Source: Mageeibacillus sp. UBA5770 (GTDB taxonomy: Bacteria > Bacillota_A > Clostridia > Saccharofermentanales > Saccharofermentanaceae). From it: a stretch of DNA of 16,974 bases. How positions within the stretch are numbered: the stretch's first letter is position 1; every line of letters starts with the position of its first letter. This document shows, piece by piece, positions 1 through 7,115 of the stretch. The position numbers and the translations under genes are program-made. The stretch lies in assembly GCA_002418705.1 (NCBI GenBank), contig DIEQ01000091.1, positions 1-16,974 of the forward strand, read 5' to 3'. Under the pieces are notes generated by a model. That model saw only the letters and a list, made by a program, of their open reading frames with translations, had not been told where the DNA came from and did no database searches.

Positions 1-28
1 GTAGGTTCAAATCCTGCCTCCGCAACCA
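1..28 (+). tRNA. 3' end of a tRNA, probably initiator tRNA-fMet (partial)
   Basis: The window opens inside a tRNA. Positions 1-17 form a T arm (stem GTAGG/CCTGC around the loop TTCAAAT), 18-24 are the 3' acceptor strand CTCCGCA, 25 is discriminator A, and 26-28 are an encoded CCA. Position 72 of the tRNA is A, which in a normal acceptor stem would need U1; bacterial initiator tRNAs instead have an unpaired C1-A72. The 3' end also closely resembles the Bacillus-type tRNA-fMet as I remember it. The anticodon lies outside the window, so the identity is inferred. Confidence 0.7.
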
Positions 29-37
29 TAACAGTTA

Positions 38-70
38 CCGTAGTTGATACAATATCAACTACGGTTTTTT
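38..70 (+). terminator. Rho-independent terminator after the tRNA
   Basis: There is a perfect 11-bp inverted repeat, CCGTAGTTGAT (38-48) and ATCAACTACGG (54-64), with a 5-nt loop, followed directly by six T and then a further T-rich run. It begins 10 nt after the CCA of the tRNA, as expected for the end of a tRNA transcript. Confidence 0.9.
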
Positions 71-260
71 CTTTTTTTGTCTGAAAAGCGGCAGAAATGA
101 GTTCGAAATCGATGGTTTAAGTCCTGCCAATATGAGGTGTTCGAAGTATTCGCCGCTAAAAGATACAATTTTCTCAAGGTATGGCTAGGGTATGGGCATT
201 TGCAATCGTTAAAATTATGTATCGTTAAATTATTGATATTTCAAATATAGTATAAAGTAA
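71..260. other. Non-coding stretch between tRNA and recombinase, candidate left element end
   Basis: No convincing gene is seen here. Two things stand out. First, 114-128 (GGTTTAAGTCCTGCC) matches the tRNA T-arm segment at 4-18 at 13 of 15 positions, so it may be a decayed tRNA or attachment-site copy. Second, the octamer ATCGTTAA occurs twice, at 205-212 and 221-228, and once inverted in the regulator control region (7113-7120). The recombinase gene ends at 360, and large serine recombinase genes usually sit next to an att site, so an element boundary in or near this stretch is likely. The exact crossover cannot be placed. Confidence 0.4.
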
Positions 261-299
261 GGCTCAATGCCGGAGACACACTTCTCCATGCATTGAGCC
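261..299. terminator. Long two-part hairpin beyond the recombinase 3' end
   Basis: A perfect 10-bp outer stem, GGCTCAATGC (261-270) with GCATTGAGCC (290-299), encloses an inner 5-bp stem, GGAGA (272-276) with TCTCC (283-287). It lies about 60 nt past the stop codon of the leftward recombinase gene, so it may end that transcript. The leftward flank is only moderately T-rich and the rightward flank has TTTT a few bases on. It could also be a structural part of the attachment region. Confidence 0.5.
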
Positions 300-359
300 G
301 CTGTTTTCATAATCATACCAATGGAACATAAGGGAGTGAAAGGACAATGCATCCTGCCG

Positions 360-1949
360 TTACAGCGTTTGGGTGATCTCCTTCCCGTCTTTGAAGTGGA
401 ATACGGCCTGCTCGTCAGCGTAGACGATCACCCGCTCAATAGCAGCATTCCACAGCTTGTCATTAAAAGAAATCGGCAGGCTTGCCAGTTCTGAAAGCTC
501 AAAGAGCATACCGCCGATTGCAATAGCATCGTTTTTCATCTGCTGACGCTGATCTTTAAGAGCGTTCAGCCTGTTTTCCGCTTCCTCAAACCGTCGGCTC
601 AGTTCCATGTGCTTAGCACGGTATTCTTCCTCTGATATGGTGTTTGATGCATTGCTGTTGATGCAGATCCGTATCAGTTCAGAAGTGATCTCGAGTTCAT
701 GCTCCAGGGCACAGATATCTTCGTCAATAAAGTCCGTGTCGGTAAGCGACCGCTGAGCATACTGCAAATCCGCAATAGTGCCTTCGTGGTCGGAAAGGTA
801 TTCGCTCATGGCGTCAACAAATAATGTTTTCAGCTGTTCTTCGTAGAGGTGCGGCGTCTCGCACTTGTTTTCTCCTTTGAATTTTCGGTTGCACTGCCAG
901 ATGGTACGGCGGTATTTATCCGTAGAGTGCCAGACCTTGGAGCCATAGATCTCACCGCAGTCTCCACAGATGATCTTCCCTGAGAGCTGGCTTGTCTGCC
1001 GGTGCCGTTTCCCGCTGTTCTTGCGCCTTGCTAGCTCCGCCTGCACCTGCTGCCACTCCTTCGGATCGATAATTGCTGGATGGCTTTCCTCTACATAGTA
1101 CTGCGGTACCTCACCCTCATTGACCTTTGTTTTCTTAGTTAGAAAATCAACCGTGAAGGACTTTTGCAGGAGTGCTGAACCCTTGTATTTCTCATTGGCG
1201 AGAATGCTTTCAATCGTTGCCCGCTGCCATTCTGTCTTACTGCCCGGCGTTGGGATGCCTTCTGCTGTTAAATGCTTGGCTATAGCGTTTGTGGAATTAC
1301 CCTGCATGAAAAGCCGGTAAATGATGCGGATAACTTCTGCTTCTTCGGGTACAATCTCCGGCAGACCATCGGTGCCTTTTCGGTATCCGAGAAACTGCCC
1401 GTAAGGGATGCTCACTTTTCCATCCGAAAAACGTTTCCGCTGACCCCACGTGACATTTTCAGAAATGCTGCGGCTTTCCTCCTGGGCAAGACTGCTCATA
1501 ATGGTTATCAGTAGTTCTCCCTTGGAATCAAAAGTCATAATATTTTCTTTTTGAAATAAGCACTCACAGCCAGCCTCCTTCAGCTTGCGGATGGTGGTGA
1601 GGCTGTCTACGGTGTTGCGGGCAAATCGGCTGACGGACTTTGTAACGATAAGGTCGATTTTTCCGTCAAGCGCATCCTGCACCATGCGGTTGAAACCCTC
1701 TCTCCGCTTGGTGTTGACGCCGCTGATACCCTCGTCAGTATAGATGCCGACAAATTCCCAATCGGGGGTTTCCTTGATAAAGCTCGTGTAGTAGTCCACT
1801 TGTGCCTCATAGCTGGTGAACTGCTCATCACTGTCCGTGGATACGCGGGCGTACCCGGCAACCCTGCGTTTTGTTGTCTCTGCGGTCGGAGTCTTGGTAT
1901 GCATACTGAGAGTCGCAGGGATAACAGTCACATTCTTAGCTTTTGGCAT
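360..1949 (-). CDS. Large serine recombinase (site-specific integrase), 529 aa
   Basis: This is a DNA integrase/resolvase of the large serine recombinase class, which cuts and rejoins att sites through a phosphoserine linkage. Numbering from the chosen start, the resolvase domain covers about residues 30-175, with the nucleophile Ser37 in YARVS and active-site arginines R108 and R111 in SRFARN. The recombinase domain follows at about 185-300, then a zinc ribbon (C328, C331, C353, C363) and a charged coiled-coil-like C-terminus. Domain content and length fit the class. The ATG at 1949 was chosen because AAGGA lies 9 nt upstream; an in-frame ATG at 2018 is possible but deep inside the upstream gene. 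The start overlaps the end of the neighbouring recombinase gene by 14 nt, so translational coupling is likely. It is the last gene of the leftward unit, which places it beside the presumed attachment site. Confidence 0.92.
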   Translation of the reverse strand: MPKAKNVTVIPATLSMHTKTPTAETTKRRVAGYARVSTDSDEQFTSYEAQVDYYTSFIKETPDWEFVGIYTDEGISGVNTKRREGFNRMVQDALDGKIDLIVTKSVSRFARNTVDSLTTIRKLKEAGCECLFQKENIMTFDSKGELLITIMSSLAQEESRSISENVTWGQRKRFSDGKVSIPYGQFLGYRKGTDGLPEIVPEEAEVIRIIYRLFMQGNSTNAIAKHLTAEGIPTPGSKTEWQRATIESILANEKYKGSALLQKSFTVDFLTKKTKVNEGEVPQYYVEESHPAIIDPKEWQQVQAELARRKNSGKRHRQTSQLSGKIICGDCGEIYGSKVWHSTDKYRRTIWQCNRKFKGENKCETPHLYEEQLKTLFVDAMSEYLSDHEGTIADLQYAQRSLTDTDFIDEDICALEHELEITSELIRICINSNASNTISEEEYRAKHMELSRRFEEAENRLNALKDQRQQMKNDAIAIGGMLFELSELASLPISFNDKLWNAAIERVIVYADEQAVFHFKDGKEITQTL

Positions 1950-3213
1950 TCTTCTCATTCCTTTCTCTCGTTTTCTGTCCGGCGGCATGTCGCATCTCGT
2001 CTGTCCAGCTTTCTGCACGCGAGTGGTCGCGCCAACATTTTAAAGCCGTTTCGCCACTTGTAAGGACAAAGACCAAAGTTTTATTTCTTTCGGCAGTGAT
2101 CGCCGCTATTTCGTCCGTGTCGCCGACCTCAGCGGCAGCCGAAAGCAGCATGTCCTCCGGTATGGCTTTGGACCGGCACTTCTCCTTGCCGTAGGTGTTG
2201 TAGGTAGAGCATATCCAAACTGGCCCTGTGGCAGTCACCTTTCTGCGGTAGTGCTTCCCGCATATGGCGCAGGTGATCCTGCTGCTGAATGGATAAGTCT
2301 TACGTGGTGCGGCTGACGAATATTTTTCCTTCCTACGCCGCAGTTCCTGCTGTACCGCCTCGAAGGTCTCCGTTGAAACTATTGGCTCATGCGTATCAGA
2401 AGCGTGGTATTTCGGCAGCTCGCCGTTATTGATGAGCGTCCTTTTGGTCAGGTGATTCTCCCGGAACTTTGTTTGCAGGAGCAAATTGCCTGTGTAAGCG
2501 TAATTCCGAAGGATGCGATCGATGGCGCTTTTGTGAAATACGCATCCGCTCTGTGTGGAAAAGCCGCTCCTGTTAAGCCTTTTCATAATGGTGGGAATGC
2601 CGCCTCCGGCAAGGTAATCGGAAAAAATTGATCTTACGATTTCCGCTTCCTCCGGCACGACCGTCAGCTTGCCATCCGTATTCCTGTAGCCTAGCATGAA
2701 GTACCGCCACGGCTTTCCGTTTTCAAAGTTCATGCGGACACGCCATTTCTGGTTTTCACTGGCGGACAGGCTTTCCTCCTCCGCAAACCCGGCGAGAATG
2801 GTCAGCATGAGTTCACCATCGGAAGTTGAGGTGTCGATGTTCTGCTCGTCAAAATAGACGCTTACACTGAGCTCCTTGAGTTCGCGCACCGTTTCCAAAA
2901 GTGTGATTGTATTACGGGCAAACCGGGAAACAGGCTTTGTGATGACTCGATCAATCTTTCCTGAGCGGCAGTCGGTAAGTAACCGCTGGAAATTCTCCCT
3001 GCTCTCCCTGGTGCCGGTTTTCGCTTCATCGGCATATACGCCGACATATTCCCACCCGGGATGATGGCGAATGTAGGTGCTGAAGTAATCCACCTGTGCC
3101 GAAAGCGAGTGGAGCATCGCATCCTTCCCACTTGACACTCTGGCATAGGCTGCTACCCGGACCGGCCTTGGCATCGGCGGGGTAAAGCATATTTTCTGAA
3201 CTGTACGTGCCAT
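1936..3213 (-). CDS. Second large serine recombinase, short C-terminus, 425 aa
   Basis: This is a second, diverged serine recombinase from the same family as its downstream neighbour. The nucleophile is Ser27 (YARVSS), the active-site arginines are R97 and R100 in SRFARN, the recombinase domain covers about 165-290, and a zinc ribbon uses C315, C318, C335 and C346. After the ribbon only about 75 residues remain, so the long coiled coil that guides synapsis and direction control in this class is mostly absent. It may have been lost, or it may be supplied by the partner. The start has a strong AAGGAGG site 6 nt upstream. The gene overlaps the other recombinase by 14 nt, so the two are probably made together and may act as a pair or hetero-oligomer. 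All visible catalytic residues are intact. Confidence 0.9.
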   Translation of the reverse strand: MARTVQKICFTPPMPRPVRVAAYARVSSGKDAMLHSLSAQVDYFSTYIRHHPGWEYVGVYADEAKTGTRESRENFQRLLTDCRSGKIDRVITKPVSRFARNTITLLETVRELKELSVSVYFDEQNIDTSTSDGELMLTILAGFAEEESLSASENQKWRVRMNFENGKPWRYFMLGYRNTDGKLTVVPEEAEIVRSIFSDYLAGGGIPTIMKRLNRSGFSTQSGCVFHKSAIDRILRNYAYTGNLLLQTKFRENHLTKRTLINNGELPKYHASDTHEPIVSTETFEAVQQELRRRKEKYSSAAPRKTYPFSSRITCAICGKHYRRKVTATGPVWICSTYNTYGKEKCRSKAIPEDMLLSAAAEVGDTDEIAAITAERNKTLVFVLTSGETALKCWRDHSRAESWTDEMRHAAGQKTRERNEKNAKS

Positions 3214-3284
3214 GACTATCCTCCTTGTATCATCTTACGGTACTTACATACATCGCTCTTCCGGTCGGATAAATCAAGTCTGTT

Positions 3285-3479
3285 TCAGATAAAAATGCTT
3301 GTCTTATTGAGTCCGCATTTCATGGCCATGAGCAGACCGGCGGTCTCCCGAACTTCTCTGTTTATTTCGCTTCGCTCATAGATCGTGTCCAGCAGAGCCA
3401 GAAGCGTCTGATACCGTATGAGCCTTTCGGCTGTTTGCGTAGCAGGCTCTGGAGCAATATTTCCTTTTATTGTTGCCAT
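3285..3479 (-). CDS. Small conserved-looking element protein, 64 aa, function unknown
   Basis: This is a 64-residue protein with the segment ERLIRYQTLLALLDTIYER, likely an amphipathic helix, and a C-terminal stretch with GLNKTSIF. From memory it resembles small SHOCT-like proteins that accompany serine recombinases in Firmicute elements; this is unverified and no function is known. The ATG at 3479 is chosen because GGAG lies 10 nt upstream. An ATG 9 nt earlier (3488) sits almost on that Shine-Dalgarno. The first third of the gene lies inside the 3' part of the upstream HTH/zinc-ribbon gene in another frame (about 104 nt shared). The stop is about 70 nt before the recombinase start, so it belongs to the same leftward operon. 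Confidence 0.6.
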   Translation of the reverse strand: MATIKGNIAPEPATQTAERLIRYQTLLALLDTIYERSEINREVRETAGLLMAMKCGLNKTSIFI

Positions 3480-3792
3480 AGCTTTCATACTCCTTTCCGC
3501 AAAATTCGCAGCTAAAGCGGTAATATGCCTTTCGCTCGATGCTTTCCGGATGCTTCTTCCACCACGCGTTGCGGCATTTATCCGAGCAGAACAGCTTCAT
3601 CTTTCTGCCGGTCGTCTGCAGCACCGCCTTCCCGCAATACCGGCAGATACTCTGAGCAGTATCAGCAGGTGGATATCTGCGGACATATGAGCGGACTGTA
3701 TTGATGGATATGCGCAACGCCGATGCTATTTCAGCGGTGGTTTTACCAATGGAACGCATTACATTCAGCGAGGATATCTCTTGTTTGTTCAT
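3376..3792 (-). CDS. HTH (sigma region 4-like) and double zinc-ribbon protein, 138 aa
   Basis: Residues 1-40 form a helix-turn-helix of the sigma-70 region 4/LuxR kind (TTAEIASALRISINTVRSYV). Two CxxC-type metal-binding units follow: C50/C53 with C69/C73, and C95/C98 with C113/C117. A DNA-binding regulatory or recombination-accessory role is likely. Proteins of this build are often automatically named sigma-70-like in mobile elements, but it lacks region 2 and is not a full sigma factor. The start has AGGAG about 8 nt upstream. The second metal site, C113 and C117, lies in the part that overlaps the next gene, so this reading frame is real through the overlap. It is first in the operon that includes the recombinases. 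The last 20 residues are low-complexity and unconserved in appearance. Confidence 0.7.
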   Translation of the reverse strand: MNKQEISSLNVMRSIGKTTAEIASALRISINTVRSYVRRYPPADTAQSICRYCGKAVLQTTGRKMKLFCSDKCRNAWWKKHPESIERKAYYRFSCEFCGKEYESYGNNKRKYCSRACYANSRKAHTVSDASGSAGHDL

Positions 3793-3901
3793 AGCTACTT
3801 CTCCTAAAATTAGAAGGCAGGGCAGTGGGGGTTAATACCCCGTTTGATTTCGCGTTTTTGTGCGCGTGACCCAGCACCCGTTGCCCGGTTGTGAGGCTGT
3901 A

Positions 3902-3921
3902 GAGATTTGATTCCCCCCTCC
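3902..3921 (-). repeat. Direct repeat copy 1 (C-run repeat)
   Basis: GAGATTTGATTCCCCCCTCC at 3902-3921 is repeated at 4016-4034 with a one-base length difference, 114 bp apart and in the same orientation. Read on the minus strand each copy is a GGAGGGGGG block followed by ATCAAATCTC. Confidence 0.8.
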
Positions 3922-4015
3922 GGGGCAGGAAGGAAGGTGTTTTGAATTTTTTGATTCTTGATTTTTCAAAAATTCACACGAGAGGCCACGCCCGCTTCCC
4001 GGAGGAGCGCGTTTG

Positions 4016-4034
4016 GAGATTTGATCCCCCCTCC
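4016..4034 (-). repeat. Direct repeat copy 2 (C-run repeat)
   Basis: This is the second copy, GAGATTTGATCCCCCCTCC, missing one T compared with copy 1. Its flanks differ from those of copy 1, so only the block itself has been kept. This suggests a protein-binding or cleavage site rather than a recent tandem duplication. Confidence 0.8.
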
Positions 4035-4109
4035 AAAACAGGCTAATGACTTCGCAGATTAAGGCGGCGGGCTGACTAAATGCGTTTAGGGCCTCTGGCA
4101 AGCAGCTAA

Positions 4110-4434
4110 TTATCCACAGCCCGCTTCCTGCTGTCACCGTAATTTGGTGACAGTAGTGACAGTTAGGTGACAGTTCTCTAAGACAACTGTCACCGGATTA
4201 ACCCAGTAATACCAACGGCTTAAGGCACTTTGGTGACAGTAGTGACAGTATTTTCAACTCCATCTCCACAGTATATATATTTCTATTTATATATATATAT
4301 ATTTTCATTTTCCGGCTGAGAAGTTAAAAGAACTGTCACTACTGTCACTAAATCTCTGAAAGCATTGGGAATAGAGGCTCTGCGTGGTGACAGTTCTTCT
4401 TTTTTACTGTCACCTTACTGTCACTACTGTCACT
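4110..4434. other. Probable replication origin of the element (iterons, DnaA box, AT-rich core)
   Basis: Thirteen copies of a 9-bp unit (G or A)GTGACAGT occur here, the first of them 8 bp only. Forward copies are at 4146, 4155, 4166, 4232, 4241 and 4386. Inverted copies are at 4131, 4186, 4332, 4341, 4406, 4417 and 4426. Four abutting pairs form 18-bp units: two forward pairs (4146-4163, 4232-4249) left of an AT-only core (about 4271-4311) and two inverted pairs (4332-4349, 4417-4434) right of it, 86 and 85 bp apart. A perfect DnaA box, TTATCCACA, is at 4110-4118. The last iteron ends 4 bp from the stop codon of the primase-helicase gene, whose C-terminal winged-helix-like part is the natural candidate to bind the iterons. 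This layout is classic for P4-like or plasmid origins; function is inferred. Confidence 0.88.
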
Positions 4435-4438
4435 AAAA

Positions 4439-6700
4439 TTATGCGAAAAGTTCAGCATCGTCATAGCCGTAAGCTTTCCGGTAGGTTGCCTTGGCGTCAT
4501 CCGACAGGGTGTATCTGCGGTAGAAGGTTCCGCCGTTTCCGCGCCTGACGCTCATAGCGGAAAAGCTGGTGCCAACATATCCGGCAAGTTCCGCCCGAAA
4601 CTCCCTCGCAGTCTTGCTGTAGCCATGATTGTTGTCGGCACACCAAGCCTTGTAAACCTCATAGACTTTGCCTGTGGTGCAGCCATCCTTGATTTTCAGA
4701 TCTGGCCGCTGCACCATGCATTCCTTGAAGAAAGCGATGACCGTGTTGTTTTCTTCCATATAGGCTTTCCGTGCGTCGGCAACGCTCTCCGGTTCTGAGA
4801 ACACATACCCATTGGCGATGACTTGCTTCAGTGCCAGTATAGCCTTGTGGACGATACCGCTGCGTTCCTCGTACAGTTTGTCAAGCAGATGCTTATCCTG
4901 CTTCCGAAGCGGAATGACATTCGAGCATTCCACCTGCATGATGCGGCTATATACCCACTGGCCGTCATCCCCGCCGAATTTGGGCAGCCGGTTCATACAG
5001 AACCACAAAAGGCCGTTGTAGGTGAATTCAAAGCCGTTCTGCCCTTTGAACTCGGCAAACAGGCTATCTCCGCCAGTGCATTTCTTGAAGGTCTTGAGCT
5101 CGTCCACGGTCAGAAAACTCATGTCTGAACTCCCGGCAAGGCGCTTGCCATAGATGTTGCCTGTTCCGAAACGAGCCTCAATCTCCTTAAGGTCGATCCC
5201 CGCAAAGTTCCCTCTGCCAAGCAGGCGCTCGGTCAGACTCTTGAGCTGCGACTTTCCAGTATCGCCGGGTCCTACCATGAACAGGGCCTTCTTCATTCTC
5301 CAGCCTTTCACATTGGAAAGGCACACGCCCATGAATTCAATCAGCAGGTTCTCCAGCTTCCGATCACCGCTAGTCAGCATCGACATGAAGCGGTCGAACA
5401 CTGGAGTGGCACTTTGCTTGCCCGACCAGTCGGAGGGAATCTGAATAGTTGACATCATATCCGCGCTGTGGGGCAGCATCGACATGTCCGACAGACGAAG
5501 GATGCAGTTCTGGAAGTTGATGATGTCCTCGTCTGCATCCAGCTCATCGTTTGATTTGAACACCAGGTCTGTGGCAATCTGCTGGAACACTTCGTTCACA
5601 TCGCTCATGCGCAGGATGTTCTCATCGTAGTCCACAATGTAGCTCTTGATGATCCCCTTCAGCATCTCATCGGAATAGAGTCTGTAGCATCCGTCCTCAT
5701 AGACATAACGAAGGACGCCGCCTTTGGCACTGTCTTTGACGAAGATGTAATGAAGGTTCTCCCGAATGTGCCTTGCCAGCAAGGGGCAGTTTAAACGAAG
5801 TTTCTTGGCCCCCTTGTCATAATAAATGTATGAAGGCATGGGCCTGCTTGCCATATGGAACTTGCCGCCGCATCCGGTTATGGCTTTTTCTATGGTCGCT
5901 GCGCGGTAATCATCTCGATCCCATTTCTCCCGGTACAGTTTGGACTGGCGGAAAAGGGAGTCTATTCGGCTGGAATCACCGCCTGTGTAAAAAGCGAGGA
6001 TGTTGCAAAGCGACTGATCGGCTTCCGACTGGCTGCCGTATCCGGAAATGTCCCCATTGTCAAATAGGGAAGTGAACTTCTTTACATTTTTTGCCTTCCT
6101 CGCGCTGGCGATAATGTCAAAGTCCTCGAAGGCGGACTCGCTTGCGGCATCTGATTTATTGAAGTTGGTTTTCTTCATATACTTGTCCAAAATAGGCATA
6201 ATATCACTTGTTATGTCGATGACTGGATAATCATTTATGACATCGCCGGTGAAGGTCATATATCGGTTGGTCAGCCCCCCGAAGTAAACCTCCATATCGT
6301 TATGTGGATTCTTGACGTAATATTCTGGGGACAGCTTTCCGTTTGACTGCGGAACCCTGGACAAGTCCGCTGTGGCTATAAAGTGAAGGCCATTTCCGCT
6401 AGGCGAACGCTCCGCATATGTTGCGAGACGTCCTTTCAAATCGGCCGCAATGCGGTCTTCCTTATCAATATGATCAAGGTCAATTGCCACGACTCCAGCC
6501 GGCAGGACGAAGCCTATTCCGTTATAGAAGCCGGCATCGTTAGCTTTTACCGCCTCATCATAAGTGACCCACGCTACGCTGTGCTTCTTGCTTGTTCCGG
6601 TATTATATCCCTTTGCGGAATAAAGCACCTTGGTGCGGCGGCCTTTGATAACTTCATAACGCCAACATACCCAGACCTTCTGCTGTTTCAATTTTTCCAT
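4439..6700 (-). CDS. P4/D5-type primase-helicase, replication initiator, 753 aa
   Basis: This is a replication protein combining a primase-polymerase-like N-terminus with an SF3 helicase. Residues 1-170 hold the prim-pol signature: acidic IDLDH (D74, D76), then SPSGNGLHF with H106. A linker follows (about 180-300), then a D5-N-like region (about 300-430). The SF3 helicase has Walker A GPGDTGKS at 477-484 (K483), further helicase motifs around 520-575, and the NRLPKF sensor region. Residues about 660-753 look like the Pox-D5/P4 winged helix used for origin binding. AAAGGAGG lies 8 nt before the ATG. It is the third gene of a leftward operon, 20 nt after the 51-aa gene, and its 3' end abuts the iteron array. 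All key motifs are intact, so autonomous replication after excision is expected. Confidence 0.93.
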   Translation of the reverse strand: MEKLKQQKVWVCWRYEVIKGRRTKVLYSAKGYNTGTSKKHSVAWVTYDEAVKANDAGFYNGIGFVLPAGVVAIDLDHIDKEDRIAADLKGRLATYAERSPSGNGLHFIATADLSRVPQSNGKLSPEYYVKNPHNDMEVYFGGLTNRYMTFTGDVINDYPVIDITSDIMPILDKYMKKTNFNKSDAASESAFEDFDIIASARKAKNVKKFTSLFDNGDISGYGSQSEADQSLCNILAFYTGGDSSRIDSLFRQSKLYREKWDRDDYRAATIEKAITGCGGKFHMASRPMPSYIYYDKGAKKLRLNCPLLARHIRENLHYIFVKDSAKGGVLRYVYEDGCYRLYSDEMLKGIIKSYIVDYDENILRMSDVNEVFQQIATDLVFKSNDELDADEDIINFQNCILRLSDMSMLPHSADMMSTIQIPSDWSGKQSATPVFDRFMSMLTSGDRKLENLLIEFMGVCLSNVKGWRMKKALFMVGPGDTGKSQLKSLTERLLGRGNFAGIDLKEIEARFGTGNIYGKRLAGSSDMSFLTVDELKTFKKCTGGDSLFAEFKGQNGFEFTYNGLLWFCMNRLPKFGGDDGQWVYSRIMQVECSNVIPLRKQDKHLLDKLYEERSGIVHKAILALKQVIANGYVFSEPESVADARKAYMEENNTVIAFFKECMVQRPDLKIKDGCTTGKVYEVYKAWCADNNHGYSKTAREFRAELAGYVGTSFSAMSVRRGNGGTFYRRYTLSDDAKATYRKAYGYDDAELFA

Positions 6701-6720
6701 AGCCGCCGCCTCCTTTCCGC

Positions 6721-6876
6721 TTAGAATTCCTCATCCATATCCTCAGCGCATTCCTCGCACAGAACCCCGCTGTAAATGCTTTTGTTTTCGGCGCATTCGA
6801 GTAGCGTGCGGATGATTCCATCCATATTGGCTTCAAGCGTTTTGCCGCAATGGGAGCATTCAATCAAAATCTTCAT
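6721..6876 (-). CDS. Small CxxC zinc-ribbon-like protein, 51 aa
   Basis: This is a short acidic protein with two CxxC pairs: IECSHCGK near the N-terminus (C7, C10) and VLCEECAED near the C-terminus (C40, C43). It is probably a zinc knuckle, and the function is unknown. Support comes from an AGGAGG site 8 nt before the ATG, an ATGA overlap of its start with the stop of the upstream HTH gene, and a 20-nt gap to the primase gene. It is therefore the middle gene of a tight three-gene replication operon. Another frame over the same bases (6654-6863) is open but lacks these signals. Confidence 0.78.
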   Translation of the reverse strand: MKILIECSHCGKTLEANMDGIIRTLLECAENKSIYSGVLCEECAEDMDEEF

Positions 6877-7082
6877 TCGTCATACCTCCTTTCGCTCAAA
6901 TCTACCCCGTTCAATTCGGACAATTGCTCGCACAACTTGTTGAAGTTGATAAGAGCCTTATTGCCAACATAGATGGCAGGTAGCTTTCCTGCTTTCAGTA
7001 GTAGCCTTAGTGCGTGTTCCGGCAGAATACCGGTTCTGGCTGTCTCCCTTACCGTCAGCATTTTTAGTTTTTTCTCTTCCAT
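6873..7082 (-). CDS. Excisionase/AlpA-like HTH protein, 69 aa
   Basis: This is a small MerR/excisionase-type DNA-binding protein. The segment from about residue 8 (MLTVRETARTGILPEHALRL) has the family pattern, followed by LLKAGKLPAIYVGNKALINF, the wing with a basic-aromatic end. Proteins of this type act as recombination direction factors or as activators in integrative elements. An AAGGAGGG site lies about 6 nt upstream of the ATG. It is the first gene of the leftward operon and is transcribed from the promoter at 7116-7144, divergent from the Xre repressor. A plausible role is excisionase for the serine recombinases or activator of replication; the sequence does not distinguish these. Confidence 0.8.
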   Translation of the reverse strand: MEEKKLKMLTVRETARTGILPEHALRLLLKAGKLPAIYVGNKALINFNKLCEQLSELNGVDLSERRYDE

Positions 7083-7115
7083 GAAATTCCCTCCTTTTGT
7101 GAGATGTTATACTTA

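Larger units (their letters stand above)
3793..4109. other. GC-rich non-coding region upstream of the HTH/zinc-ribbon gene
   Basis: No convincing gene is seen. The region has two near-identical direct repeats (listed separately), a small GGGG/CCCC hairpin around 3825-3842, and an AT-rich imperfect hairpin at 3937-3979 (GTGT, GAATTTTTTGA, then TCAAAAATTC and ACAC). A 101-codon open frame on the minus strand (3832-4137) has no good start context and a low-complexity product, and I do not call it. The composition is unlike the flanking origin region. A promoter for the leftward recombinase operon must lie here or further right, but no clear -35/-10 pair could be picked. Confidence 0.5.

Noticed and set aside
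1..28. tRNA 3' end as the certain attachment site of the element
   Set aside because: No second copy of the 28-nt tRNA end is found at the right side of the element, and serine recombinases seldom need tRNA targets.
3832..4137. 101-codon open frame on the minus strand in the GC-rich region
   Set aside because: It has no usable ribosome site and a low-complexity product, and its sequence is explained by the direct repeats and GC-rich composition.
4131..4434. CRISPR-like repeat array
   Set aside because: The 9-bp units are too short, occur in both orientations and have no regular unique spacers; they fit iterons.
6654..6863. 69-codon minus-strand open frame over the 51-aa gene
   Set aside because: The 51-aa frame over the same bases has an AGGAGG site, an ATGA link to its neighbour and paired CxxC motifs; this frame has none of these.
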